64,000 nt of DNA from Devosia sp. (GTDB lineage: Bacteria; Pseudomonadota; Alphaproteobacteria; Rhizobiales; Devosiaceae). A model generated the notes under the pieces. The model was not told where the DNA came from, searched no databases, and worked only from the letters and a program-made list of their open reading frames with translations. Positions within the stretch are counted from its first letter, which is position 1. The number at the start of each line of letters is the position of its first letter. The DNA is taken from contig NZ_JAFKHE010000016.1 in assembly GCF_017307495.1 (NCBI RefSeq), positions 62,001 through 126,000 of the forward strand. Direction: 5' to 3'. A program made the translations under genes and the position numbers. This document shows positions 34,387-44,088 of this stretch, piece after piece.

Positions 34387-34602
34387 ATGCCGCCGCATCA
34401 CAGCTGGGCGCCGCTGCGCGTCCCGCGCCACGCGACCGAGACGGTCGAGCAGTTCGAACAGCGCCGTAACGAGATCCTGCAGATCGTCGAGGGCTTCCGC
34501 ATGGGGCGCTACGGCAGGAGCGAGGCGGAGCGACTCGAGCGCCGCCTCGCGGTCCTGCGCTCCGATCAGTCGAAGAAGCCGGCGTCTTCCTCGCGCAGGT
34601 AG
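34387..34602 (+). CDS. Small hypothetical protein
   Basis: A possible 71-residue product, rich in Arg and Glu with a predicted helical 'EQFEQRRNEILQIVEGFRMGRYGRSEAERLE' style region. The frame starts at ATG 34387 after a weak ribosome site (TTGGGG) and its last 37 bases overlap the 3' end of the convergent dehydratase gene. I do not recognise it. The amphipathic helical pattern supports a real protein more than its position does. Confidence 0.35.
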   Translation: MPPHHSWAPLRVPRHATETVEQFEQRRNEILQIVEGFRMGRYGRSEAERLERRLAVLRSDQSKKPASSSRR

Positions 34603-35765
34603 CGCTTGGCCGCCTTGGCATCGATGTCGAGCCCGAGGCCGGGGCCCGGCAGCAGGTCGACATGGCTGTCGACGACGATCGGCCCGGAGGGCAGCCCGGT
34701 GACGATCTCGTTCCAGAACGGGTCGGAGGCCGACGGGTACTCGAAGGCGATGTAGTTGGCCGGCAGCGTCGCGCACACGTTGATCAGCGCGCCGAGGCCG
34801 AGCAGGCCGTTGGCGGTGCCATGCGGCGCCATCATGATCGAGTGCATGTAGGCGTGCTCGGCCACCCACTTGAGCTCGGCAATGCCGCCGATATCGGCCG
34901 GATCCGGGCCGACGACGCGCACCGCCTGGGTCTCGATCAGTTCCTTGAAGTTGTGGCGCAGGTAGATCTGCTCGCCGGTGTGGATCGGGGTCGAGGTCGA
35001 CTGCGTCAGCTCGCGATAGGCCTGCGGGTTCACCCACGGCACGTAGTCGCCGGTGAGCATGTCCTCGAGCCACATGATGTTGTACTTCTCGACCGCCTGG
35101 GCGAACTTGATCGCATCGGGCAGGAACCAGCCGGGGCCGCAATCGAGCGCCAGGCTGACCTTGTCGCCGAGCGCTTCCTTCATCGCGATCACGCAGTCGA
35201 GCATGTAGTTGAAGCCGTGCTCGGAGATCTGACCCTGGTCCATGGCGCCGTGGTAGGTCGGGGGCTGGCGCACGCCGTAGTGGAAGTCGTCGTAGCTCTG
35301 CTTCATCGAGGAGTGAAAGCTCAGGCCCTGCTTGACCATGAAGAACTTCTGCGGCTGCTCGGCCATCCACTTGACGTCGGCGGCGAAATCCTCGGGCCGG
35401 TCGCCCGAGCGGCGCTGGCGGATCGAGCCGTTATAGACGCGCACCTTGTCGCGTACCTTGCCGCCGAGCAGCTTGTAGGCCGGCACGTTCGCGGCCTTGC
35501 CGGCGATATCCCAGAGCGCATGCTCGATGGCCGAGACGGCCGCGCCATACGGCTTGAACGAGCCGCGCTGGCGGATCTTCAGCATCACGCGCTCGACATC
35601 GGTCGGGTCCTCGCCGATCAGCGCCTCGCGGAAATGCAGCACCCAGGGCTTGAGGTACGGCTTGGTGTATTCGACCTCGCCCAGGCCGTAGAGGCCCTCG
35701 TCGGTGACGATGCGGACGATCGGATGCTTGCCGATGACGGCACAGCGCAGGTCGGTAATCTTCAT
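34566..35765 (-). CDS. Enolase-superfamily sugar-acid dehydratase, paralogue of 2867-4072
   Basis: A 399-residue mandelate racemase-group protein. Metal ligands D208 ('LALDCGPG'), E234 ('WLEDM') and E265 ('HTGEQ'); probable catalytic K145 ('FMVKQG') and H315 ('APHGTANG'). It shares the start 'MKITDL', the 'SAIEHALWDIAGKA' segment and the 'IAFEYPxxxxPFW' segment with the protein at 2867-4072, so they are close paralogues with probably related substrates. It lies downstream of a GntR gene on the same strand, with a 137-base gap. Confidence 0.88.
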   Translation of the reverse strand: MKITDLRCAVIGKHPIVRIVTDEGLYGLGEVEYTKPYLKPWVLHFREALIGEDPTDVERVMLKIRQRGSFKPYGAAVSAIEHALWDIAGKAANVPAYKLLGGKVRDKVRVYNGSIRQRRSGDRPEDFAADVKWMAEQPQKFFMVKQGLSFHSSMKQSYDDFHYGVRQPPTYHGAMDQGQISEHGFNYMLDCVIAMKEALGDKVSLALDCGPGWFLPDAIKFAQAVEKYNIMWLEDMLTGDYVPWVNPQAYRELTQSTSTPIHTGEQIYLRHNFKELIETQAVRVVGPDPADIGGIAELKWVAEHAYMHSIMMAPHGTANGLLGLGALINVCATLPANYIAFEYPSASDPFWNEIVTGLPSGPIVVDSHVDLLPGPGLGLDIDAKAAKRYLREEDAGFFD

Positions 35766-35902
35766 GATGCTCCCTCGGGCCCCAATGGGCCTTCCTTTTT
35801 CGTGGTCACGACAGCACCCGACCCGACCCCGATCGCTCGCGGCGGGATGGCGCGAAATGGATGATCAGCAATGACGGTGCCGGTCCTCCCAACCGGCGCA
35901 AG

Positions 35903-36604
35903 TCAGGGGCGCCGAAGCGCCGTGTTCCTCTGGGCCACGCCCATCTGCTCGATGATATGCCGGCCGGACCCCTCGACATGGCGCGCCACCACGGCGGCGG
36001 CGCCCTGGGCGTCCTGCGCGCGGATGCACTCGATGAGTTCGCGATGTTCGCGCACGACTGAGACGCGGCGGCTGAGCGAAGTGGGAAACCGCCGGCTGAT
36101 GGCGCGCAGAATCTCGCGATGCTTCCACCACAGGTCGGCGGCGTGCCGGTTGTAGTGCCGATCGTAGATGAACTGGTGGAAGCGCGTGTCGAGCTGGCCG
36201 TGCAGGTTGCGGTCGACGAAATTGTTGGCCTCGATCTCGGCCTCGATGGCCTCGAGTTCAGCCAGGTCGGCATCCGTGGCGATGGACACGAACCAGCGGG
36301 TGAGCTCGGCCTCGATCAGCATCTCGATCTCGATGATGTCGCGCACGAAATCAGCGTCGATCGGCCTTACGCGGGCGCCGCGATTGGGCTCCATCAGGAC
36401 GAACCCCTCGCCGCGCAGCTGCTGCAGGGCCTCGCGCACCGGGTTGGTCGAGGTCTGGTAGTGCTCGGCGAGCTCGGCGACCTTCAGGCGCTCGCTCGGG
36501 CCCAGCCGCCCCGAGATGATGTCCTCCCGGATCATCTCGTAGACGGAGGCCTGCTGCTCGAGCGTCTCCTCGGGCCGGTCAGCGCTGTCGGTCGCCTGGC
36601 TCAT
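35903..36604 (-). CDS. GntR-family transcriptional regulator (FCD)
   Basis: A 233-residue regulator: winged helix with 'ERLKVAELAEHYQTSTNPVREALQQL' (residues about 38-62) and an FCD effector domain with the metal-type spacing in 'LDTRFHQFIYD' and 'VVREHRELIECI'. It is divergent from the third sugar importer operon across a 231-base region holding a dyad-symmetric motif. The motif shares 12 bases with the promoter of the dehydratase at 2867-4072, so this protein may control both loci. Confidence 0.9.
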   Translation of the reverse strand: MSQATDSADRPEETLEQQASVYEMIREDIISGRLGPSERLKVAELAEHYQTSTNPVREALQQLRGEGFVLMEPNRGARVRPIDADFVRDIIEIEMLIEAELTRWFVSIATDADLAELEAIEAEIEANNFVDRNLHGQLDTRFHQFIYDRHYNRHAADLWWKHREILRAISRRFPTSLSRRVSVVREHRELIECIRAQDAQGAAAVVARHVEGSGRHIIEQMGVAQRNTALRRP

Positions 36605-36711
36605 ACTTTCTGTTTATGCATGTTTTTTGGGCAAGCCAAGTCCTGTTCACACGCTAAAATTCCGAAATTATGTATGATCCTGGCAATGTTGACATACAGT
36701 TGGATGTCTGG

Positions 36712-36730
36712 AACTGTGCCATACCAGTTG
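36712..36730. promoter_or_regulatory. Candidate GntR operator between gntR and the importer operon
   Basis: AACTG-TGCCATAC-CAGTT is an inverted repeat with 5-base arms, and its right part CCATACCAGTTG is identical to 4097-4108. A related half-site (CATACAGTTG) lies just upstream at 36694-36703. A TTGACA at 36689-36694 could be a -35 element for the plus strand. Confidence 0.45.
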
Positions 36731-36835
36731 GGCAAATCCGGCCGCGAAGACCGGAAACCCGTGAAGAACAGCGTGAGCTGTAAGGACTTGCGTGCGCGGA
36801 AGCCGCGGCGCGGGCCGATTTTAGGAGGACGTTTC

Positions 36836-38326
36836 ATGCAGACCAGGACCGGCCGGCGTATGCTTGGCCTTTCAGTGGCGGCGCTGACCGCCGCCACCAT
36901 GCTGACGACGGCGACCAGTGCAGCCTACGCGCAGAGCGTGGACCTGTCGAAGTGGTCGCCGGAATACGTGAAGTCGATCGCCGGCACCAAGCAGTTCGAC
37001 GCTGCCAAGGATTGCGGCGCGGTCGTTCCCAACGACTACACCGGCCGCGTGTCCTACTGGTACACGGGCCCGTTCGAGGCCGATCCGCAGATCGCGCACG
37101 ACATGGACAAGGCGTTCTGGGACGCGTTCCACGCGGCCTACCCGAACATCACCACCGACGTGCAGTCGATCACCTACAACGAGCTGCTCGACAAGTTCCG
37201 CACCGCCCTGCTCGGCAATGCCGCGCCGATGGTCATCCGCCTGCAGATCCTGGGTGGCGTCGAGTTCGCCGCAAAGGGCTACCTGCAGCCGCTCAAGCCC
37301 GAGGACGTCGGCTACACTGCCGCTGACTTCTGGCCCGGCGCGCTCAAGTCGGTGACCTACGAGGGCACCTCGTACGGCCTGCCGACCAACAACGAGACGA
37401 TGGCCCTGATCTGGAACGCCAAGGTGTTCAAGGACGCCGGCCTCGATCCCGAGAACCCGCCCAAGACCTGGGACGACGTGGTCGCCTATTCCAAGCAGAT
37501 CCACGAAAAGCTGGGCATCCCGGGCTATGGCCTCGTGGCCAAGCAGAACGCCGGCAACACGCCGTTCCGCTTCATGCCGATGATGTGGGCCTATGGTGGC
37601 GGCGCGCTGGACGAAGCCTCGGCGGACCCGTCCTACAAGACGGTCGAGATCAACAACGCGGGCTCCAAGGCCGCGCTGCAAGCCGCCTACCAGATGTACG
37701 CTGTCGACAAGTCGGCCCCGACCTCGGCCCTGACCAATACCCAGGGCGAGAACCAGGCGCCGTTCATCGCCGGCAAGCTCGGCATGATGATTGCCCACCC
37801 GGCCGAGTACGCCAAGATGACCGACCTCGCCTCCAAGGCGACCGGCGCCGACAAGGCCGTGGCTGACGATGTGGTGGCCAACATGCGCTATGGCCTGCTG
37901 CCGACCGGTCCGGACGGCAAGCGCGCCGTGGTGTTCGGCGGCTCCAACATCCACGTGGTCAAGCCCGAGTTCGTCGAGGGCGGCAAGTCGGACGAGCAGG
38001 CGGTCAAGGCTCTGATCTGCTTCTGGGACAGCCCGGAATGGTCGACCAAGCTCGCCTGGGTCGGCTCCAACCCCGGCAACATCAACGGCTTCATGACCGA
38101 CGCCATGAAGCAGCGCCTCGAGACCATCAAGTTCCTCGACGTCACGACCTCCATGCTGCCCAACGGCATCCCGTTCCCGGTGATCCCCGAGGCTCCCGAG
38201 ATCATGAACATCATCGTGCCGGACATGATGCAGAACGCGCTCACCGGCGCCATGACCGTCGACCAGGCAGCCGACGACGCGGCCAAGAAGGTCGAGGCCA
38301 TCGTCGCTGGCGGCGGCGGCATCTGA
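36836..38326 (+). CDS. Extracellular sugar-binding protein (family 1)
   Basis: A 496-residue binding protein with a signal peptide ending near 'AYAQ' (about residue 33) and AGGAGGA seven bases before the ATG. The family-1 fold shows 'GLPTNNETMALIWNAKVFKDAGLDPENPPKTWDD'-type hinge sequence (read in pieces: 'YGLPTNNET', 'LIWNAKVF', 'PPKTWDDV'). It opens a plus-strand operon with two permeases, an ATPase and three enolase-superfamily dehydratases, so it probably captures a sugar acid or an oligosaccharide that yields one. Confidence 0.9.
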   Translation: MQTRTGRRMLGLSVAALTAATMLTTATSAAYAQSVDLSKWSPEYVKSIAGTKQFDAAKDCGAVVPNDYTGRVSYWYTGPFEADPQIAHDMDKAFWDAFHAAYPNITTDVQSITYNELLDKFRTALLGNAAPMVIRLQILGGVEFAAKGYLQPLKPEDVGYTAADFWPGALKSVTYEGTSYGLPTNNETMALIWNAKVFKDAGLDPENPPKTWDDVVAYSKQIHEKLGIPGYGLVAKQNAGNTPFRFMPMMWAYGGGALDEASADPSYKTVEINNAGSKAALQAAYQMYAVDKSAPTSALTNTQGENQAPFIAGKLGMMIAHPAEYAKMTDLASKATGADKAVADDVVANMRYGLLPTGPDGKRAVVFGGSNIHVVKPEFVEGGKSDEQAVKALICFWDSPEWSTKLAWVGSNPGNINGFMTDAMKQRLETIKFLDVTTSMLPNGIPFPVIPEAPEIMNIIVPDMMQNALTGAMTVDQAADDAAKKVEAIVAGGGGI

Positions 38327-38347
38327 TCGCTGACCGACAAGTATCGT

Positions 38348-38371
38348 GACCGGCGGCCCGCGCCGCCGGTC
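38348..38371 (+). terminator. Intercistronic hairpin after the binding protein gene
   Basis: GACCGGCGGC and GCCGCCGGTC form a perfect 10-bp stem around CCGC, followed by TTCTATCT. The weak T content fits partial termination, giving more binding protein than permease. Confidence 0.55.
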
Positions 38372-38460
38372 TTCTATCTAAGCTGGAGCGCATTCGAGGG
38401 ACGGTTGCAGACCTTTCCGTCCCCGATGCGCGACCAAGCAGAACACCAGGGCAAGCCACA

Positions 38461-39426
38461 GTGAGCACCGTTCCGGGTCAAGCCATCTTCCGTGATGTCC
38501 CGCCACAGGCGCCCAGGCGTCCGAATATCGGGCAGCGGATGTGGAACAGCCGCACCGACTATCTGTACGTTGCGCCCGCCATCTTCGTGATGCTGATCGT
38601 CATCGGCTACCCGATCTACTACACGATCGAACTGAGCTTCTTTAACACCCCCGCGAGCCTGTCGCTGGCCGACAAGACGTTCAACGGGCTCGACAACTAC
38701 GTCACCATCCTGACCAGCCCGATCTTCTGGAAGGTCACGTGGCAGACCGTGGTGTGGACGACGCTTTCCACCTTCTTTGCCTTCGTGCTCGGCCTCGGCG
38801 CCGCGCTGGCGCTCAATCGCGAGTTCGCCGGCCGCGGCTTCCTGCGCGGCCTGCTGCTGATCCCGTGGGTCGTGAGCGCGGTCGCCGCCTCCTATGTGTG
38901 GAAGTGGCTCTACCATTCCGATTTCGGTGTCATCGGCGCCCTGATGGTGCAGTTCGGGCTGACCGACCACCCGATCAACTTCATCGACAACACCACAACC
39001 TCGCTCTACGCGCTGATCGTCGTGAACGTGTGGAAGGAATTCTCGTTCGCCATGATCATGCTGATGGCGGGCCTGCAGACCGTTCCCGACAGCCTGCTGC
39101 GTGCCGCGCAGGTGGATGGGGCAAGCGCCTGGCAGCGGTTCTGGCACGTCACCTTCCCGCACCTGGCGGGCGTCTCGACCGTAACCGTGCTGCTGCTTGC
39201 AGTGCAGAACTTCAACTCCTTCATCATCCCGTGGGTGATGACGAGCGGCGGTCCCGCCGGCTCGTCCGACATCTGGATCACCCATATCTACCAGATCGCC
39301 TTCGGGCGGCAGCGCTGGGGCGTGGGCGCGGCCTACGCGGTGATCCTGTTCATCGTGATGATGGTGCTCGGCTACTTCTACGTGCGGGCACTGACCAAGG
39401 GCGACGAATCGAGGGCCGGCGCATGA
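38461..39426 (+). CDS. Sugar ABC importer permease (MalF/UgpA type)
   Basis: A 321-residue permease starting at GTG 38461. Six hydrophobic segments and the EAA loop 'SLLRAAQVDGASAWQRFWHVTFP'. It overlaps the second permease gene by 4 bases (ATGA). Confidence 0.9.
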   Translation: MSTVPGQAIFRDVPPQAPRRPNIGQRMWNSRTDYLYVAPAIFVMLIVIGYPIYYTIELSFFNTPASLSLADKTFNGLDNYVTILTSPIFWKVTWQTVVWTTLSTFFAFVLGLGAALALNREFAGRGFLRGLLLIPWVVSAVAASYVWKWLYHSDFGVIGALMVQFGLTDHPINFIDNTTTSLYALIVVNVWKEFSFAMIMLMAGLQTVPDSLLRAAQVDGASAWQRFWHVTFPHLAGVSTVTVLLLAVQNFNSFIIPWVMTSGGPAGSSDIWITHIYQIAFGRQRWGVGAAYAVILFIVMMVLGYFYVRALTKGDESRAGA

Positions 39427-40301
39427 GTGCGAGCACGGAAGCAGCGGTGATCCATCGCACGGGCATCGACGGCTGGCGCTGGTTCGGTCGTCTGTTCCTC
39501 GTCCTGCTGCTCGGCTTCACGGTGATGCCGATGCTGTGGATGTTCATCACCTCGCTGAAGACGGGTTTTGCCGCGATGCAATACCCGCCGCAGTGGTGGC
39601 CGACCGAGCCTACGCTGGAGAACTACTGGCGCCTCATCGATCCCACCAGCAGCGTCGGCCAGGACTTCCTGCGGTACTTCTGGAACAGCGTCTGGGTCTC
39701 GACCCTCACCACCATCCTCGCGGTGGTCGTCGCGGTGCCGGCGGCCTATGCCTTCTCGCGCTTCCGCTTTCCCGGCCGGACGTTCCTGTTCTTCGCCGTG
39801 CTGCTGCGCAACATGTTCCCGGCCGTGGTGTTCCTCGTGCCGCTGTTCATCCTGATGCGCGTGCTCGGCCTCGTGAACACGCACGGCTCGCTGATCCTGA
39901 CGTACCTGACCTTCGGCCTGCCGCTCGCCATCTGGCTGCTGAAGGGCTTCTACGACAACATCCCGGTCCAGCTCGAGCAGGCGGCCCGCATCGACGGTGC
40001 GACGCGCTTCCAGGCGTTCTTCCTGATCGTCATGCCGCTCTCGACGCCGGGCATCATCGCCACCTCGATCTACAGCTTCATCGGCGCCTGGAACGAGTAC
40101 ATCTACGCCTACACGTTCCTCACCCGGCACGACCAGATGACCCTGCCGGTCGGCATCCAGCGCTTCTTTTCTGAGAACGCCACGGATTGGCCGGGGCTGA
40201 TGGCGGCGACCTTCATGATGAGCATCCCCGTCGTGGTGCTGTTCCTCGTCCTGCAACGCTACTTCGTTCGCGCGCTCACCGAAGGCGCCGTGAAGCACTA
40301 A
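39423..40301 (+). CDS. Sugar ABC importer permease (MalG/UgpE type)
   Basis: A 292-residue permease. Six hydrophobic segments and the EAA loop 'QLEQAARIDGATRFQAFFLIVMP'. Its ATG overlaps the previous stop codon, so translation is coupled. It is followed after 16 bases by the ATPase gene. Confidence 0.9.
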   Translation: MSASTEAAVIHRTGIDGWRWFGRLFLVLLLGFTVMPMLWMFITSLKTGFAAMQYPPQWWPTEPTLENYWRLIDPTSSVGQDFLRYFWNSVWVSTLTTILAVVVAVPAAYAFSRFRFPGRTFLFFAVLLRNMFPAVVFLVPLFILMRVLGLVNTHGSLILTYLTFGLPLAIWLLKGFYDNIPVQLEQAARIDGATRFQAFFLIVMPLSTPGIIATSIYSFIGAWNEYIYAYTFLTRHDQMTLPVGIQRFFSENATDWPGLMAATFMMSIPVVVLFLVLQRYFVRALTEGAVKH

Positions 40302-40317
40302 CCGCCAGGGAACCCTT

Positions 40318-41412
40318 ATGGCTCAGGTTGTCCTCAAAGACGTGGTCAAGAACTACGGCGGCGTATACGCCGTGAACCACGTATCGCTGACCGTCGAGGA
40401 TGGCGAATTCGTCGCCCTGGTCGGACCTTCGGGCTGTGGCAAGACCACGACGCTCAATCTCGTCGCCGGGCTCATCCCGATGTCGGGCGGCACGATCACC
40501 ATCGGCGATCGCGACGTGACCGATCTCGATCCGAAGGACCGGGACATCGCGATGGTGTTCCAGAACTACGCGCTCTATCCGCAGAAGTCGGTCTACAGGA
40601 ACCTCGCCTTCCCGCTGCAGATGCGGAAGATGGACAAGGCCGAGATCGACCGTCGGGTGCAGGCCGCCGCCAAGACGCTCGACATCACCCACCTTCTGGA
40701 GCGCAAGCCGAGAGAACTCTCGGGCGGCCAGCAGCAGCGCGTCGCCCTCGGCCGCGCCCTGGTGCGCGAGCCGCGTGCCTTCCTGATGGATGAGCCGCTC
40801 AGCAACCTCGATGCCAAGCTGCGCGTGCAGATGCGAAGCGAGATCAAGCGCTTCCACCAGGACCTCGGCGCCACGATCATCTACGTGACGCACGACCAGC
40901 TCGAGGCCGTCACCATGTCCGACAAGATGGCGGTGATGAACGGCGGCTTCCTGCAGCAGTACGACAGCCCGGCCAACGTCTTCGCCAATCCGGTGAACAT
41001 GTTCGTCGCGAGCTTCGTCGGCTCGCCGGCGATGAGCCTGGTGCCGCTGACGGCCGTGTCGAAGGGCACGGACGTCGTCCTCGCCAGCCCGGAGGGCTGG
41101 GAGATGCCGCTGTCCGACGCCAATGGCAGGAAGGCGCTCTCCGCCAAGTCGAACAAGGTTGTGCTCGGCGGCCGGCACTCGACCATCCAGGTGCACAAGG
41201 CGCAGGTGCCGGGCTCGGTGCCCGGCAAGGTCTACACCGTCGAGCCCACCGGCGACGTCACCTTCGCCCAGGTGTTCGTCTCCGGCGCCGTGGTCAATGT
41301 CAGCGTCGCGCCGAGCTTCCAGTTGCGCCCCGACGAGCCGGTATTCCTCGAGTTCGACCAGAACCGGATGCACCTGTTCGACGCCGAGACGGAGATGGCG
41401 CTGACGCTCTAG
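40318..41412 (+). CDS. Sugar ABC importer ATPase (UgpC/MalK type)
   Basis: A 364-residue ATPase with Walker A 'GPSGCGKTT', signature 'LSGGQQQR', Walker B 'AFLMDEP' and switch histidine 'VTHDQLEA', then a C-terminal TOBE/regulatory region of about 130 residues. It energises the permeases encoded directly upstream. ATPases of this class are often shared between importers, so it may also serve the ATPase-less system at 29682-33046. Confidence 0.92.
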   Translation: MAQVVLKDVVKNYGGVYAVNHVSLTVEDGEFVALVGPSGCGKTTTLNLVAGLIPMSGGTITIGDRDVTDLDPKDRDIAMVFQNYALYPQKSVYRNLAFPLQMRKMDKAEIDRRVQAAAKTLDITHLLERKPRELSGGQQQRVALGRALVREPRAFLMDEPLSNLDAKLRVQMRSEIKRFHQDLGATIIYVTHDQLEAVTMSDKMAVMNGGFLQQYDSPANVFANPVNMFVASFVGSPAMSLVPLTAVSKGTDVVLASPEGWEMPLSDANGRKALSAKSNKVVLGGRHSTIQVHKAQVPGSVPGKVYTVEPTGDVTFAQVFVSGAVVNVSVAPSFQLRPDEPVFLEFDQNRMHLFDAETEMALTL

Positions 41413-41438
41413 GCCGCCCCCCCACCCCATTCTGTCCC

Positions 41439-41460
41439 GGGCGGCAGGGTCGTGCCGCCC
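41439..41460 (+). terminator. Intercistronic hairpin after the ATPase gene
   Basis: GGGCGGCA and TGCCGCCC form an 8-bp stem with a 6-base loop between the ATPase and dehydratase genes. There is no T-tract, so it may only protect or attenuate the message. Confidence 0.35.
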
Positions 41461-41470
41461 CAAGCGAGGC

Positions 41471-42835
41471 ATGCCCATGATGACTGCGAACACTGCCGAG
41501 GACGCCCTCAACCGCGTCAACACCAGCTCCAAGCCCTCAGACCTGCGCATCACCGATATCCGGGTGGCCGAGATCACCGGCGCGCCGTTCCGCTCGGCGC
41601 TGCTGAAGATCTACACCAACCAGGGCATCGTGGGGCTCGGCGAGGTCCGGGACGGCGCCAGCGCCACCTACGCCCTGATGCTGAAGAGCCGCCTCATCGG
41701 CGAGAACCCGTGCGACGTCGATCGCCTGTTCCGCCGCATCAAGCAGTTCGGCGGCCACGGCCGCCAGGGGGGCGGCGTGTCCGCGGTCGAGATCGCGCTG
41801 TGGGATCTCGCCGGCAAGGCCTATGGCGTGCCGATCTACCAGATGCTCGGCGGCAAGTTCCGCGACAAGGTCCGCTGCTACTGCGACACCGACGCCGACC
41901 GTCCCAGCGGCACCGAGATGGGCAAGCGCCTCAAGGAGCGCATGGACAAGGGGTTCACCTTCCTCAAGATGGACCTGGGGCTGATGGAAATCGCCCACAT
42001 CCCCGGCGCCGTCGTCGGCCCCGCCGGTGCCATTGACGCGTTCCGCCAGCATCCCGCCAGCGTCGGCCCGCAGACCGCGGAGCAGCGCTACGCCCGCAAC
42101 CGCGCCTATGACGCGCAGAACGTCATGCACCCCTTCACCGGCCTGCACTTCTCCGAGAAGGGCCTCGACCTGCTCGACCAGTACATGGGTGAAGTGCGCG
42201 GCGAGATCGGGCCGGAAATCCCGCTCGCCATCGACCATCTCGGCCACATCTCGCTGCAGGACGGCATCCGCCTGGCCCAGCGCATCGAGAAGTACACCCC
42301 GGCATGGCTTGAGGACGTGATCCCGTGGCAGTACGCCGAGGGTTACCGCCGCCTCCAGGAAGCGACCTCGGTGCCGATCTGCACCGGCGAGGACATCTAC
42401 CTCAAGGAAGGCTTCGAGCCGCTCTTCAACGCCGGCATCTCAGTGATCCACCCCGATATCCTGACCACGGGCGGCATCCTCGAGACCAAGAAGATCGGCG
42501 ACGCGGCGCAGGACTACGGTATCGCCATGGCCATCCACATGGCCGAGACCCCGGTCGCCGCCATCGCCGCGGCCCACATCGCCACCGCCACCGAAAACTT
42601 CCTCGCGCTTGAATATCACTCCGTCGACGTGCCGTGGTGGGACGACATCGTCACCGGCTTCGACGGCCCGATCGTCAGGAACGGCTTCATCGAACTGAGC
42701 GACAAGCCTGGCCTCGGCATCGACGACCTCAACGACGAGGTCCTCCGCCAGCACCTGCAGCCGGGCGTCACCGACATCTGGCAGCCGACCGACCAGTGGA
42801 ACGACGACACGTCCTGGGACCGCACCTGGTCGTAA
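41471..42835 (+). CDS. Enolase-superfamily sugar-acid dehydratase, paralogue of 9298-10602
   Basis: A 454-residue mandelate racemase-group protein. Metal ligands D255 ('AIDHLG'), E281 ('WLEDV') and E307 ('TGEDI'); probable catalytic K166 ('FLKMD') and H356 ('AIHMAETP'). It has the same N-terminal extension and long mid-barrel insertion as the protein at 9298-10602. Several ATG codons (41471, 41477, 41480) compete; GCGAGG spacing favours 41477 or 41480. It follows the importer ATPase and precedes ManD, so it acts on an acid derived from the imported sugar. Substrate unknown. Confidence 0.87.
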   Translation: MPMMTANTAEDALNRVNTSSKPSDLRITDIRVAEITGAPFRSALLKIYTNQGIVGLGEVRDGASATYALMLKSRLIGENPCDVDRLFRRIKQFGGHGRQGGGVSAVEIALWDLAGKAYGVPIYQMLGGKFRDKVRCYCDTDADRPSGTEMGKRLKERMDKGFTFLKMDLGLMEIAHIPGAVVGPAGAIDAFRQHPASVGPQTAEQRYARNRAYDAQNVMHPFTGLHFSEKGLDLLDQYMGEVRGEIGPEIPLAIDHLGHISLQDGIRLAQRIEKYTPAWLEDVIPWQYAEGYRRLQEATSVPICTGEDIYLKEGFEPLFNAGISVIHPDILTTGGILETKKIGDAAQDYGIAMAIHMAETPVAAIAAAHIATATENFLALEYHSVDVPWWDDIVTGFDGPIVRNGFIELSDKPGLGIDDLNDEVLRQHLQPGVTDIWQPTDQWNDDTSWDRTWS

Positions 42836-42857
42836 GCATCCGGAACCGAGGCACGCC

Positions 42858-44069
42858 ATGAAGATCAAAGAGATCAAGGTCATCGTCTGCTCGCCCGGAC
42901 GCAACTTCGTCACCGTGAAGGTGATCACCGACGAGGGCGTCTACGGCATCGGCGACGGCACGGTGAACGGCCGCGAACTCGCGGTCGTCTCCTACCTCAA
43001 GGACCACATTGCCCCCACCCTCATCGGCAAGGACCCCCTCCGCACCGAGGACATCTGGCAGTACCTCTACAAGGGCGCCTACTGGCGCCGCGGCCCGATC
43101 ACCATGGCGGCGATCGCCGCGATCGACATGGCGCTGTGGGACATCAAGGCCAAGGTCGCGAACATGCCGCTCTACCAGCTGCTTGGCGGCCGGTCGCGCG
43201 ACAAGGTGATGGTCTATAAGCATGTCGGCGGCCTCGACATCTCCGAGGTCACCGAAGGCGTCATCGCCATGCGCGAGCAGGGCCTCGACGCCATCCGCGC
43301 CCAGGTCTCGATCCCCGGCCTGCCGCCGATCTACGGCACCGGCCCGTCCACCGACCAGGCTGCCGGCGGCATGATCAAGCCGATGGTCACCGAGGAGGTC
43401 TGGGCCACGCACAAATACATGCCGCTGGTCCCCAAGCTGTTCGAGAAGCTGCGCGATGCGGTCGGCTGGGACGTGCACCTCTTGCACGACGTGCACCACC
43501 GTTTGACCCCCATCGAGGCCGCACGGCTGGGCAAGGACCTCGAGCCCTACCGCCTGTTCTGGCTCGAGGACGCCGTTCCCGCCGAGCTGCAGGAAGGCTT
43601 CCGCATCATCCGCCAGCACACCACCCAGCCGCTGGCCGTGGGCGAGATCTTCAACTCGGTCTACGACACCACGACGCTGATCCAGGAACAGCTGATCGAC
43701 TACATCCGCGTCACCGCCGTGCATGCGGGCGGCGTCACCGGCATCAAGAAGATCTTCGATTTCGCCTCGATCTACCACGTGAAGTCGGCCTGCCACGGCC
43801 CCATGGACATGTCGCCCGCCACCATGGGCGCCAACATCCATGTCGACACCGCGATCAACAACTTCGGCATCCAGGAATTCACCGGCTACACCAAGGAGAC
43901 CTACGACGTCTTCAAGTGCGACTGGCGCTACGACCGCGGCTACCTCTACCCCAACGAGACGCCCGGCCACGGCACCGACATCGATGAAGACCTGGCCGCC
44001 AAGTATCCCTACGCCGCCGCCTACCTGCCGGTCGCCCGGCTCGAGGACGGCTCGATGACCAGCTGGTAA
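42858..44069 (+). CDS. manD: D-mannonate dehydratase, ManD (enolase superfamily)
   Basis: A 403-residue ManD protein. The residues known from Novosphingobium ManD are all present at matching places: metal ligands D211, E237 and E263; R147 and Y159 as one base pair; H213 in 'HDVHHRLTP'; H313 in 'CHGPMDMSP'. It dehydrates D-mannonate (some members also D-gluconate) to 2-keto-3-deoxygluconate. It lies in the importer operon, 22 bases after the preceding dehydratase gene. It duplicates the reaction of UxuA encoded at 33206-34255 by an unrelated fold subgroup. Confidence 0.93.
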   Translation: MKIKEIKVIVCSPGRNFVTVKVITDEGVYGIGDGTVNGRELAVVSYLKDHIAPTLIGKDPLRTEDIWQYLYKGAYWRRGPITMAAIAAIDMALWDIKAKVANMPLYQLLGGRSRDKVMVYKHVGGLDISEVTEGVIAMREQGLDAIRAQVSIPGLPPIYGTGPSTDQAAGGMIKPMVTEEVWATHKYMPLVPKLFEKLRDAVGWDVHLLHDVHHRLTPIEAARLGKDLEPYRLFWLEDAVPAELQEGFRIIRQHTTQPLAVGEIFNSVYDTTTLIQEQLIDYIRVTAVHAGGVTGIKKIFDFASIYHVKSACHGPMDMSPATMGANIHVDTAINNFGIQEFTGYTKETYDVFKCDWRYDRGYLYPNETPGHGTDIDEDLAAKYPYAAAYLPVARLEDGSMTSW

Positions 44070-44088
44070 CTCCGGAAAGACGCGTCAC

